DNA from: an uncultured Lachnospiraceae bacterium
GTDB taxonomy: Bacteria; Bacillota; Clostridia; Lachnospirales; Lachnospiraceae
Reading direction: 5' to 3'
Assembly (NCBI GenBank): GCA_945929965.1
Contig: CAMEOT010000002.1
Location: 1 to 64,000, forward strand
DNA length: 64,000 nucleotides
Shown here: positions 52,523-60,765 of the stretch, piece after piece
How positions within the stretch are numbered: the stretch's first letter is position 1
Layout: the number at the start of each line of letters is the position of its first letter
Program-made: the position numbers and the translations under genes
Notes under the pieces: generated by a model
What the model was told of the DNA's origin: nothing
Databases searched by the model: none
Seen by the model: the letters and a program-made list of their open reading frames with translations, nothing else

Positions 52523-54784
52523 TTATTTTGCCTTGGGTGCGAACTTTTTTCTCAGTACATACCACAGGGCACCTGCAATACATACAGAGGAATAAGCACC
52601 ACAGATGATACCTACCATCAGAGGCAGAGCGAAGTCACGGATGCTGGTCACACCCCAAATGTACAACGCGCCTACCATTACCAGAGTGGTCAGGGAGGTG
52701 AATAAGCTTCGGGACAGTGTCTGGGTGATGCTGTGGTTTACAACATCCTGCAGATCATCCTTCTTAGTCATAACTGCCATATTCTCACGTACACGATCGA
52801 AGATTACGATGGTGGCGTTGATAGAGTAACCTACGATGGTCAGCAGACATGCGATAAAGGTATTGCTGACGGATACTCTTGCCAGTGCGTAGAAGGTGAT
52901 GACTACCAGCACGTCATGGAGCAGGCAGGCAATACTGCTGACACCGAAACGGATATCGCTGAAACGGAAGCGGATATAGATCAGCATGCAGATAATTGCT
53001 ACTGCTACCGCCAGGATCGTATCAGACTTCATCTCGTTACTGATGGTGGAACTGATGGTCTCGGAGGTGATCAGTGTCTCATCCACGCCAAAATTATCCA
53101 CGAACACCTGATTCAGTGCCTGTCTCTGATCCACATCCAGAGAACCGGTCTTGAAGATAACTTCGTTGGAGCCCTGTACGGTCTGGATCTGAACTGCACT
53201 GCCGGTGGTGCTCTCGATCAGAGGTACCATCTCGCTGTTGATCTCTTCCAGCGTATAGTTCTTGTCAAAAGTGACAGTAGTTGCGGTACCCCCCTTGAAC
53301 TCCAGGCTGTAATTCAGTGCATCACCGGTGTTCATCTTGTAGGCACCCATGGTAATAAATCCTGCAAGGATCACTGCCAGAGACAGTCCGAAGAAGATAC
53401 CCTTCTTCCCTAAGAAGTTCACGGTCTTGTGTTCCTTACCTACACCATACCACTTGGGATCCTTTAATCCCAGTGCATAGAAAGCCTTCATAATATACTT
53501 GGTCACTACCAGTGCAGTGAACATGGATAATACGATACCAAGTGCCAGCGTCTGCGCGAAGCCCTTTACGGTACCAGGTCCTAACAGCCACAGTACTGCT
53601 GCTGCGATCAGGGTAGTCACATTACCGTCGATGATAGCGGACAGTGCCTTGTCATAACCGATCTGCATGGCACTCTTAACGGTCTTGCCGGTTGCCAGTT
53701 CCTCACGGATACGGGCAAATACGATAACGTTGGCATCCACTGCCATACCGATAGACAAGATGATACCTGCGATACCGGACAGTGTCAGGGTCAGGTCAAA
53801 GCCGTTCAGCAAAAGTACTACCAATGCTACATAAATGCCCAGTGCAATGACAGAAGCAAATCCAGGCAGGAAATATACTGCGATCATGAAAACAGCCACT
53901 ACGATAAATCCGATCACAGCTGCTTTTAAGCTGGTGGAGATTGCTTCCACACCCAACTGTGCGCCAACTACCTTGGAATGCAGCTCTTCCAGCTCAAGCT
54001 TCAGTCCACCGATACGGATGGTGGAAGCCAGGCTCTCTGCCTCTTCATAGGAGCTCATAGGAGAGATCTGTGCATTACCATCGGAGAACACACCCTTTAC
54101 AGAAGGAACACTTACAAAGGATCCATCATAATAGATACCCAGGGTCTCGCCCTTCTCGTAAGCATTTCTGGTAGCCTCTTCAAACTTCTTAGTACCTTCC
54201 TCTGTCATTACCAGGTCTACCGCATAGGTGGAATTGCCCATCGTCTGATCCTTGATAGAGCCTGCGGTAGCATTCTTGACATCCGTACCCTCCAGCATGA
54301 TGGATCCATCTGCCTTCAGTTCATCGATGGTCTTGTTCAAAGCGTACGCATAGCTTACATTGCCCTGTGCATCGGTCACTGCCTGCATAGAGTAATTCGC
54401 ATTGCCGTCCTTGTCTGTCTCTGCAATGAAATACAGGGAACCGGGACGTCCCAGCTCTTCCAGGATCTTGTTGGCATCTGTTACACCGGGGATTTCGATG
54501 TTGATACGATTGGTACCCTCCTGGTATACAATAGCCTCTTTACTGTAGTTCTCAACACGCTTCTGCAGCTTGGCAATAGTATCTGCCATATCCGTTGCAT
54601 CCGGCTCTTCATCGCCTACCACCTGGTAAGTGATGCTGACACCACCGGCCAGATCCAGTCCCAGACTTATGTCTGAAGCACTGGCAGTTCCTTCCGCATC
54701 TACGCCATTAAGATCCACATAGCCGACACCCAGCAGGACCAGAAGTGCGCAGAGCAGAATGATGATTGCTTTACTTTTTTTCAT
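52523..54784 (-). CDS. secDF: fused protein translocase subunit SecDF
   Basis: Proton-driven accessory of the Sec translocon. 753 residues in a single chain: SecD half with a large extracytoplasmic domain (about 30-250) and GLDLAGGVSITYQV motif, six helices; then SecF half with its own GKKG-first helix and domain, and six helices. Conserved SecD/F membrane segments (GVDANVIVFARIREELATGK and YSINATIVIFDRVREN) are present. Lies after scfB; fused SecDF is frequent in Firmicutes. Confidence 0.95.
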   Translation of the reverse strand: MKKSKAIIILLCALLVLLGVGYVDLNGVDAEGTASASDISLGLDLAGGVSITYQVVGDEEPDATDMADTIAKLQKRVENYSKEAIVYQEGTNRINIEIPGVTDANKILEELGRPGSLYFIAETDKDGNANYSMQAVTDAQGNVSYAYALNKTIDELKADGSIMLEGTDVKNATAGSIKDQTMGNSTYAVDLVMTEEGTKKFEEATRNAYEKGETLGIYYDGSFVSVPSVKGVFSDGNAQISPMSSYEEAESLASTIRIGGLKLELEELHSKVVGAQLGVEAISTSLKAAVIGFIVVAVFMIAVYFLPGFASVIALGIYVALVVLLLNGFDLTLTLSGIAGIILSIGMAVDANVIVFARIREELATGKTVKSAMQIGYDKALSAIIDGNVTTLIAAAVLWLLGPGTVKGFAQTLALGIVLSMFTALVVTKYIMKAFYALGLKDPKWYGVGKEHKTVNFLGKKGIFFGLSLAVILAGFITMGAYKMNTGDALNYSLEFKGGTATTVTFDKNYTLEEINSEMVPLIESTTGSAVQIQTVQGSNEVIFKTGSLDVDQRQALNQVFVDNFGVDETLITSETISSTISNEMKSDTILAVAVAIICMLIYIRFRFSDIRFGVSSIACLLHDVLVVITFYALARVSVSNTFIACLLTIVGYSINATIVIFDRVRENMAVMTKKDDLQDVVNHSITQTLSRSLFTSLTTLVMVGALYIWGVTSIRDFALPLMVGIICGAYSSVCIAGALWYVLRKKFAPKAK

Positions 54785-54800
54785 CTTTCCTTTGTCCTTT

Positions 54801-56198
54801 CTATTCTTCTGAAGCTTCTGCCGCTTCCGCAGCCTTCAGCATGATAGCACATTCGATACGTTTTCTCTGCAGCTCACAGCCAATGTCATACGCATCATTG
54901 ATATTGCCATGGAAATTATAGGAGTTCGCCGCACATCCTCCGCTACAATAGAACTTGGCAAAACACTTCTTACACTTGTCCTTTGCATAGACATTGCAGC
55001 ATTTGAACTCATCGCGGATATCATCTCTTACCACACCGGTATCCACATTGCCCATGAGGAACTTTTCGTTACCCACGAACTGATGGCAGGGATACAGGTC
55101 TCCCCAGGGAGTAACCGCCAGATATTCGGTACCGGATCCGCAGCCGGAGAGTCTCTTGGCTACGCAGGGACCGCCCTGCAGATCGATCATAAAGTGGAAG
55201 AAATTGAAAGCCTTGCCCTCTTTCTTACGCTTGATCATTTCTACTGCCAGTTTATCGTATTCTTCCTTTAAAATTGGAAGATCCTCTTCTCTGATGGCAT
55301 AATCATCCGTAGGCTGTGCCACAACGGGCTCCACGGAGATCTGCTTGAATCCCAGATCTGCCAGATGCAGAACATCCTTGGAGAAATCCAGATTATTGTG
55401 GGTGAACGTACCACGCACATAATAATTCATCTGGTCTCTGCTCTCCGCTACCTTTTGGAACTTAGGCACAATGATGTCATAGCTGCCCTGTCCGCCGCGG
55501 AAAGGACGCATCTTGTCGTTGATCTCCTTACGTCCATCGATACTCAGCACGATATTACCCATTTCCTTATTCACGAACTCCAGGATCTCATCATTTAGTA
55601 AGATACCATTAGTAGTCAGGGTAAAACGGAACTTTTTATTGTTGGGCTTCTCTAAGCTTCTGCCGTATTCTACCAGCTGCTTTACCACATCCCAGTTCAT
55701 CAAGGGTTCGCCGCCAAAGAAATCCACTTCCAGGTTCACACGGTTGCCGGAATTGGCTACCAGGAAATCCAGTGCCTTTTTGCCGACCTCAAAGCTCATC
55801 AGCGCTCTTCTGCCATGGTACTCACCCTCTTCCGCGAAGCAATATCTGCAGGCAAGGTTACAGTCATGGGCAATATGCAGGCACAGTGCCTTGACTACGG
55901 TCTGGCGCTTCTTAAAATCAAAAATGTAATTCTCGTAAATATCGGGAGCAAACAGTTGTCCTGCCTTCTCCAGCTCCAGGACTTCGTCCACCGCTTCGGT
56001 GATCTCTTCCTGGGGATAGGGGATATTCGCAAGATTCAGTACAGCGGCCTTGATGGTGTCCGCATCCTTGATACCTTCTGTCACCAGAGGCTCTACCAGC
56101 GGAATCATATCATACACAATATCATCTACCACATGGACAGAACCACTGTTCACATCCATAACGATATTATAGCCGTTGCTCTTATACTGGTGTATCAC
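54801..56198 (-). CDS. scfB: thioether cross-link-forming SCIFF peptide maturase (radical SAM/SPASM)
   Basis: Installs cysteine thioether bonds in the SCIFF ranthipeptide. 465 residues: an N-terminal peptide-recognition (RRE-like) domain, radical-SAM motif CNLACRYC (Cys113, Cys117, Cys120), GGEPLMNWDVV, and a C-terminal SPASM region with CVAKRLSGCG, YPCHQF, CCNVYAKDKCKKCFAKFYCSGGC. Very close to published maturases. Its precursor gene is upstream on the same strand, separated by 294 bases that hold an inverted-repeat element. Confidence 0.96.
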   Translation of the reverse strand: MIHQYKSNGYNIVMDVNSGSVHVVDDIVYDMIPLVEPLVTEGIKDADTIKAAVLNLANIPYPQEEITEAVDEVLELEKAGQLFAPDIYENYIFDFKKRQTVVKALCLHIAHDCNLACRYCFAEEGEYHGRRALMSFEVGKKALDFLVANSGNRVNLEVDFFGGEPLMNWDVVKQLVEYGRSLEKPNNKKFRFTLTTNGILLNDEILEFVNKEMGNIVLSIDGRKEINDKMRPFRGGQGSYDIIVPKFQKVAESRDQMNYYVRGTFTHNNLDFSKDVLHLADLGFKQISVEPVVAQPTDDYAIREEDLPILKEEYDKLAVEMIKRKKEGKAFNFFHFMIDLQGGPCVAKRLSGCGSGTEYLAVTPWGDLYPCHQFVGNEKFLMGNVDTGVVRDDIRDEFKCCNVYAKDKCKKCFAKFYCSGGCAANSYNFHGNINDAYDIGCELQRKRIECAIMLKAAEAAEASEE

Positions 56199-56261
56199 AG
56201 TTCTATTCCTCTTCTTTCTACTTCTTATTGCTTAAAATTTATTGCTTAAAATACATTAACA

Positions 56262-56432
56262 TTAACTATTCGAAACCCCATTCGCGAAATCGTCCTCCGG
56301 ACTTTCCTGAATAACATGCCTGCATGTTATTTGCTCATGTGGTTACTTCGCCGTATTTTGCCAGACGTATCTTCTTACGTATGCAAGCATCCGACGAAGA
56401 ATACGCTGTCAAATTCGGCTCCGAATAGTTAA
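56262..56432. repeat. 171-bp inverted-repeat element (MITE-like)
   Basis: Bounded by perfect 11-bp terminal inverted repeats TTAACTATTCG (56262-56272) and CGAATAGTTAA (56422-56432), plus inner hairpins AATAACATGC/GCATGTTATT and ACGTA/TACGT. No reading frame of note. It lies between scfA and scfB and could form one large structured transcript segment. It may be a miniature transposon or a dispersed regulatory palindrome. Confidence 0.6.
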
Positions 56433-56491
56433 CAGAGAATAAGCAGCGACCTGAATCGCTGCTTACGTTAGTCTCTTCTCATTTTCTTAGA

Positions 56492-56635
56492 TTATTTAAT
56501 CTTTTCACAACTCTGGTTTCCTACTGTGCAGGAAGTCTTACATGCAGACTGGCAGGAAGTCTGGCACTCACCGCAGCCGCCCTTTTTCATGGATTCCTTT
56601 AAATCTCTGGTTGTTAAAGTCTTAATATGCTTCAT
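56492..56635 (-). CDS. scfA: six-cysteine peptide SCIFF precursor
   Basis: 47-codon gene too short for usual gene finders. Product begins MKHIKTLTTRDLKESMKKGG and has six cysteines at 21, 24, 28, 32, 36 and 43, matching the six-cysteines-in-forty-five residue pattern; a leader of about 20 residues precedes them. Perfect AGGAGG ribosome site nine bases ahead. The natural substrate of ScfB. Function of the mature peptide is unknown, though the family is almost universal in Clostridia. Confidence 0.95.
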   Translation of the reverse strand: MKHIKTLTTRDLKESMKKGGCGECQTSCQSACKTSCTVGNQSCEKIK

Positions 56636-56719
56636 TAAAAATAGCCTCCTTATGATTTCAAAGCGCCTATCGACGCCGGCGTGTATATAAATATGCAGAC
56701 ACGCGACTCATTTTTGCTA

Positions 56720-56747
56720 ATTATATCATGTATTTGGCATTTGTAAA
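56720..56747 (-). promoter_or_regulatory. sigma-A-type promoter of scfA
   Basis: Minus-strand -35 TTTACA (56747-56742), 16-base spacer, perfect -10 TATAAT (56725-56720). The leader of about 75 bases holds a GCGTGT/ACACGC hairpin (about 56684-56706). Confidence 0.65.
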
Positions 56748-56803
56748 AGCTTTTTTCTCAAAAAACGTTAAAAAAAGCGGTAAAAGTCATTGTTACCTGC
56801 TTT

Positions 56804-57184
56804 TTACCCAAACATTCCGCCCAGTGTCCCCCCTGCCACGCACAATATCATGGTAGTCCAGAAGGAATTACCTAATGCAGTCTCCGGTGTCCTGATCAGC
56901 ACCGACACCACCGCCAGGATCACAAAATATACCGCTCCCACGAAAGCTCCCCATAGAAATTTCTGCTTTTCCATTCTCTTCCCTGCCAGGAATCCCGCCG
57001 TAAAAGTAGTGGCCACATAGATGACGGAAATTGCAATCGTCACTATGCCTTCCGTCAGATGTAGTTTATACAATAAAAGTGCCAACAGACATAGAAGTAG
57101 TAATGTCAGCACATAAGATACCAGCAGACATTTCGCCAGTGCCAGTACCGGAATACCCACTTTTCCTTCTCCTCTTTTTTCCAT
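56804..57184 (-). CDS. TIGR04086 family membrane protein
   Basis: 126 residues with four predicted transmembrane helices and short basic loops. The pattern (VLALAKCLLVSYVLTLLLLCLLALLLY...FTAGFLAGKRMEKQKFLWGAFVGAVYF) fits the TIGR04086 family, which is Clostridia-specific and commonly found beside the SCIFF locus, as here. Function unknown. AGGAGGG ribosome site. The call rests on topology and context more than strong motifs. Confidence 0.75.
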   Translation of the reverse strand: MEKRGEGKVGIPVLALAKCLLVSYVLTLLLLCLLALLLYKLHLTEGIVTIAISVIYVATTFTAGFLAGKRMEKQKFLWGAFVGAVYFVILAVVSVLIRTPETALGNSFWTTMILCVAGGTLGGMFG

Positions 57185-57236
57185 GTCATCCCTCCTTTTA
57201 CCTATGTAAAATGTATATTCAAAGCCTTCAGAAAAC

Positions 57237-57266
57237 TTGACAACTATTCCTGTCCTATTGTATATT
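57237..57266 (+). promoter_or_regulatory. sigma-A-type promoter of the CorC-like gene
   Basis: -35 TTGACA (57237-57242), 18-base spacer, -10 TATATT (57261-57266), about 60 bases before the TTG start. Confidence 0.7.
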
Positions 57267-57331
57267 GTTGCTTAATAACACATAAATAAGGCATAAGCCT
57301 GCTATTTTAGTTTAAGAAGGAGTGAACTTTT

Positions 57332-58630
57332 TTGGATACCTCTGGTGTCATACAACTGATTTCTATTATTGTTCTTATTTTTCTGTCCGGCTTTTTCTCT
57401 TCTGCCGAGACTGCACTATCCACGGTGAACCGTGTGCGAATGCGTTCTTTAGAGGAGGAAGGCAACAAGCGTGCAGCACGCGTCAATAAAATTCTGGATA
57501 ATTACAGTAAAATGATCAGTACGATTCTGATCGGTAATAATATTGTAAATCTGACGGCATCTTCCCTGGCAACAACTTTAGCTATGCGCATTAATCTGGC
57601 AGTAGGTATCGCAACCGGTATTTTAACTATTGTCGTATTACTCTGCGGTGAGATCGTACCGAAGACCTGGGCGGTTCTGTGTCCTGAAAAGCTGGCACTG
57701 TCCTACTGTAATATCATATACCTGCTGATGCAGGTACTCACACCGGTTATTATCGTGGTAGACCTGCTCTCCCATGGCATTATGAAACTGTTACATATTG
57801 ATCCGAATAAAAAAGCCAGTGCCATGACAGAAAGTGAACTGAAGACCTATGTAGATGTCAGCCACGAGGATGGCGTCATTGAATCCGAAGAGCGAAAGCT
57901 GATCTACAACGTATTTGATTTTTCCGATGCTCATGCCAAGGACATCATGATCCCCAGGATCAATATGGTAACGGTCAGTCTTGATGCTACCTATGATGAT
58001 GTACTTGCAGTGTTCCGTGATTCCATGTACACACGGCTTCCGGTCTATGAGGATGATAAAGACAATATTATCGGTCTCATCAACATCAAGGACTTTATCC
58101 TGACGGAGGATCAGAGTGCTTTCCATGTGGGAAATATCTTAAGAGATGCTTATTATACTTACGAATATAAAAAGATTGCCGATCTGATGTACGAGATGCG
58201 GGAAAAGACCACGAATGTCTCTTTCGTATTAAATGAGTACGGTGCTACCGTAGGTATGATCACTTTAGAGGACTTACTGGAAGAGATCGTCGGTGAGATT
58301 CGTGACGAATATGATGAGGATGAAGAAGAACTGATACAGAAGATGTCCGATGACACTTATCTGGTAGAAGGCAGCCTGAAATTAGATGATATCAATGATG
58401 CTCTGGGGACAGACCTGACCAGTGAAGACTACGATTCTATCGGCGGTCTGATCATCGATTGTCTGGATCGTCTGCCGGAGGATGGTGAGGAAGTCACCCT
58501 GGAGAACGGTATTCACCTGAAAGTACAGGGCATCGATCAGAACCGTATCGTCAAAGTGCTGATTACGATTCCGAAGCCCACCGAAGAACACGTTGCCGGC
58601 AGTTCCGAGATTTCGGAAGATCACGAATAG
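57332..58630 (+). CDS. hemolysin/CorC-type CNNM-CBS domain membrane protein
   Basis: 432 residues: CNNM transmembrane domain with three or four helices (GFFSSAETALSTVNRVRMRSL near the N-terminus is the signature), paired CBS domains (IMIPRINMV...PVYEDDKDNIIGLINIKD) and a C-terminal CorC_HlyC domain. Family links to magnesium/cobalt efflux or membrane integrity. Translation appears to start at TTG 57332, with AAGGAG nine bases upstream; no ATG fits. It ends in an acidic tail. Confidence 0.9.
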   Translation: MDTSGVIQLISIIVLIFLSGFFSSAETALSTVNRVRMRSLEEEGNKRAARVNKILDNYSKMISTILIGNNIVNLTASSLATTLAMRINLAVGIATGILTIVVLLCGEIVPKTWAVLCPEKLALSYCNIIYLLMQVLTPVIIVVDLLSHGIMKLLHIDPNKKASAMTESELKTYVDVSHEDGVIESEERKLIYNVFDFSDAHAKDIMIPRINMVTVSLDATYDDVLAVFRDSMYTRLPVYEDDKDNIIGLINIKDFILTEDQSAFHVGNILRDAYYTYEYKKIADLMYEMREKTTNVSFVLNEYGATVGMITLEDLLEEIVGEIRDEYDEDEEELIQKMSDDTYLVEGSLKLDDINDALGTDLTSEDYDSIGGLIIDCLDRLPEDGEEVTLENGIHLKVQGIDQNRIVKVLITIPKPTEEHVAGSSEISEDHE

Positions 58631-58633
58631 CAC

Positions 58634-58668
58634 AAGGACCAACAAAGCTTTCTTCTTTGTTGGTCCTT
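58634..58668 (+). terminator. hairpin after the CorC-like gene
   Basis: A perfect 14-bp stem AAGGACCAACAAAG/CTTTGTTGGTCCTT with a 7-base loop starts three bases after the stop codon. There is no T-run after it, so it may stabilise the 3' end or terminate weakly and lets the next small gene be read. Confidence 0.5.
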
Positions 58669-58688
58669 AAGTAATGAAAGGGAAAATA

Positions 58689-58967
58689 ATGTCACAGGAT
58701 AAAAATACAGAAAACAAGAAAACAAAAATGACTTCCAAACAGATCTTTGCGATCGCAGGAATCGTTGTGCTGGTGCTGTTGTATGTCGTAACCCTGTTCG
58801 CAGCGATCTTCGACAGTTCCGCCAGTCATGCACTGTTCGCCACCTGCCTGTTAGCCACGGTAGCCATTCCTCTTCTCATTTGGATCTACACCTGGATGTT
58901 CGGGAAACTGACGAACCGCTCCACCTTCGCAGATTTCCATCCGGAAGAGAAAAAGGGCGATAAATAA
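58689..58967 (+). CDS. small membrane protein of unknown function
   Basis: 92 residues from ATG 58689, which has AAAGGG six bases upstream (the in-frame ATG at 58674 lacks a site). Basic, Lys/Asn-rich N-terminus (about 20 residues), two transmembrane helices (about 22-45 and 52-75), and a charged C-terminus (FHPEEKKGDK). No family recognised. Lies on the plus strand after the CorC gene and converges with the HAD gene, 5 bases apart. Confidence 0.65.
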   Translation: MSQDKNTENKKTKMTSKQIFAIAGIVVLVLLYVVTLFAAIFDSSASHALFATCLLATVAIPLLIWIYTWMFGKLTNRSTFADFHPEEKKGDK

Positions 58968-58972
58968 GATTG

Positions 58973-59578
58973 TCAGCAGTCCACGCCAAGCTTGCGCAGT
59001 TCCTCTTCCGCCTGCTCTTTGGTCAGGAAGTGGATGCCATGGATTCCCTGTTCTTCGGCGGCTTCGACGTTCTTCAGGGTATCATCCAGGAATACGCTCT
59101 CTTCCGCCTTCAATCCATAACGTTTCAAAAGCAACTGATAGATCTCCGGTTCCGGCTTGATCAGATGCTCCTTATAGGACAGGATACCACCCTCCATCTC
59201 CGGCAGGAAATTCAATGCCTCTGCGCACTCCACCTCGGCCTTGCGGGAAAAATTAGACAAATAATACACATGATATCCCTTCGATTTCAATTCCTGCAGC
59301 CAGGGGATTGCATATGCTCTCGGAGTTACTATTCCGGCAATACTCGTAAATGCCTGATACAGCTCCTGCTCCAGCTGTGGTGCATCTTTTACAAACGCAG
59401 CCAGTACCTGTTCATCCGTCCAGGTACCGCGATCATACTCTGCCCATGCCGGATGCATCACGGATGCTTTGGCAATCTTTTGAATCATCTCCGCATCGAA
59501 TCCCTTGTCTGCCAGAAATCCTTCCCAGCGATAATCAGTCAGTACATTTCCAATATCAAATATTATATTACGTATCAT
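58973..59578 (-). CDS. HAD family phosphatase (YihX-like)
   Basis: 202 residues from ATG 59578 (AGGAG about ten bases upstream). HAD motif I is IIFDIGNVLTDY, with Gly in place of the second Asp as in YihX-type sugar phosphatases; motif II is YYLSNFS, motif III KPEPEIY(Q), motif IV VFLDDTLKN. Substrate unknown, possibly a hexose phosphate. The frame stays open upstream through a 45-bp tandem repeat into lysR, but no ribosome site supports a longer start. Confidence 0.85.
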   Translation of the reverse strand: MIRNIIFDIGNVLTDYRWEGFLADKGFDAEMIQKIAKASVMHPAWAEYDRGTWTDEQVLAAFVKDAPQLEQELYQAFTSIAGIVTPRAYAIPWLQELKSKGYHVYYLSNFSRKAEVECAEALNFLPEMEGGILSYKEHLIKPEPEIYQLLLKRYGLKAEESVFLDDTLKNVEAAEEQGIHGIHFLTKEQAEEELRKLGVDC

Positions 59579-59610
59579 CTTATCCCGTCTCCTATCCGTT
59601 CTGTATATTC

Positions 59611-59700
59611 TCTTGCATACGCCATCTGCATCATTTATATCGGCCTCTTTATACCTCTTGCATACGCCATCTGCATCATTTATATCGACCTCTTTATAAC
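59611..59700. repeat. 45-bp tandem direct repeat
   Basis: Two copies (59611-59655 and 59656-59700) differing at one or two positions lie between lysR and the HAD gene. The lysR stop codon (59694-59696) falls within the second copy. As 45 is a multiple of three, the HAD frame stays open through both copies (15-residue repeats rich in D and K). Confidence 0.8.
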
Positions 59701-60599
59701 GTAGCAGCTGCCACATCCAGTTCCATGATTTCTAGCAATTTCTCCGCAGCTGGCGCCATAGGCATTTTCGTATTCCTTACAACACAAAACTGCCTCTTCG
59801 GTATCATTTTATTGAACCTGAGTTCAAAAAGCAGGCCGGATTCCACATAATCTCTGGCAAAATCCCGCATCACACAGCCCACACCAAGATTCCTCCTGAC
59901 AAACTGTACGATCATATCACTGGTGGCTAATTCGAACTCCGGCTGCACATAGACGCCGTTGCCCGCAAGAAATTCATCCATATAACTTCTGCTGCTGGTA
60001 TTTTTCTCCAGAAAAATAAGCGGCAGACTCTCCAGTTCCTGAAAATCCAGTGTTTTATTTTTATACCCGAAAAATCTTCTCCCGGCTACAAACACGTCCT
60101 CAATCTCCCGCACCGGCATCATCTGAATATCCGGTCTCTCCGGAAAAGGTGTACTGACAATTCCGAAATCAATCCTGCTTTCTCTCAAATAATTCAGAGT
60201 CTCCGGCGTCGGTGCATTGGTGACGATCACTTTGATTCCGGAATACTGCTCATGGAATTTCTCCAGATAGGGAAGCAGATAGAATTGCAGTGTCATATCG
60301 CTGGCACCGATCCGGACTTCACCCAGCTCCATATTCTGCATCTGGTGGACCTTCTTCACACCCAGTTCGATCTGTTCATATCCTTTTGCCACATAGGAAT
60401 ACAACAACTCACCCTCACCGGTCAGGCGCACACCTTTTGCCGCCCGATGGAAAAGCGACACATCCAAAGTGTTTTCCAACTGCTTGACAGCCTGACTGAC
60501 CGCCGGCTGTGAAATGGACAGTTCTCCTGCTGCCTTCGTCACACTTCCGCATTTTGCCACATAATAAAATACTTTATATGCCTCCAGGTTATTGATCAT
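59694..60599 (-). CDS. LysR family transcriptional regulator
   Basis: 301 residues from ATG 60599, just after GGGAGG; the longer frame from 60683 has no site. N-terminal winged helix (NNLEAYKVFYYVAKCGSVTKAAGELSISQPAVSQAVKQLE) and C-terminal effector domain (GEVRIGASDMTLQFYLLPYLEKFHEQYSGIKVIV). Effector and target unknown. The neighbouring HAD gene is downstream and could be the target; purA is upstream on the same strand but is separated by a hairpin element. Confidence 0.92.
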   Translation of the reverse strand: MINNLEAYKVFYYVAKCGSVTKAAGELSISQPAVSQAVKQLENTLDVSLFHRAAKGVRLTGEGELLYSYVAKGYEQIELGVKKVHQMQNMELGEVRIGASDMTLQFYLLPYLEKFHEQYSGIKVIVTNAPTPETLNYLRESRIDFGIVSTPFPERPDIQMMPVREIEDVFVAGRRFFGYKNKTLDFQELESLPLIFLEKNTSSRSYMDEFLAGNGVYVQPEFELATSDMIVQFVRRNLGVGCVMRDFARDYVESGLLFELRFNKMIPKRQFCVVRNTKMPMAPAAEKLLEIMELDVAAATL

Positions 60600-60689
60600 A
60601 GTGCCTCCCATCAATCCCGCAAACCGCTTTGAGAAAAAGGGCATAGGCTGCATCTTCTGCCGCGCCATGCCCTTTTCCTGCATTACTAT

Positions 60690-60760
60690 AAATCATAAGC
60701 TCACGAATTCGTGCTATCGCACTCTACATCCTGCTTCGCAGGATATTTCGTATTATACTC
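60690..60760. repeat. intergenic palindrome cluster between purA and lysR
   Basis: Two adjacent dyads, CACGAATTCGTG and ATCCTGCTTCGCAGGAT, plus GTGC-TATC-GCAC. No T-tract. Probably a dispersed REP-like element; it may also end or process the purA transcript. Confidence 0.4.
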
Positions 60761-60765
60761 TATCA

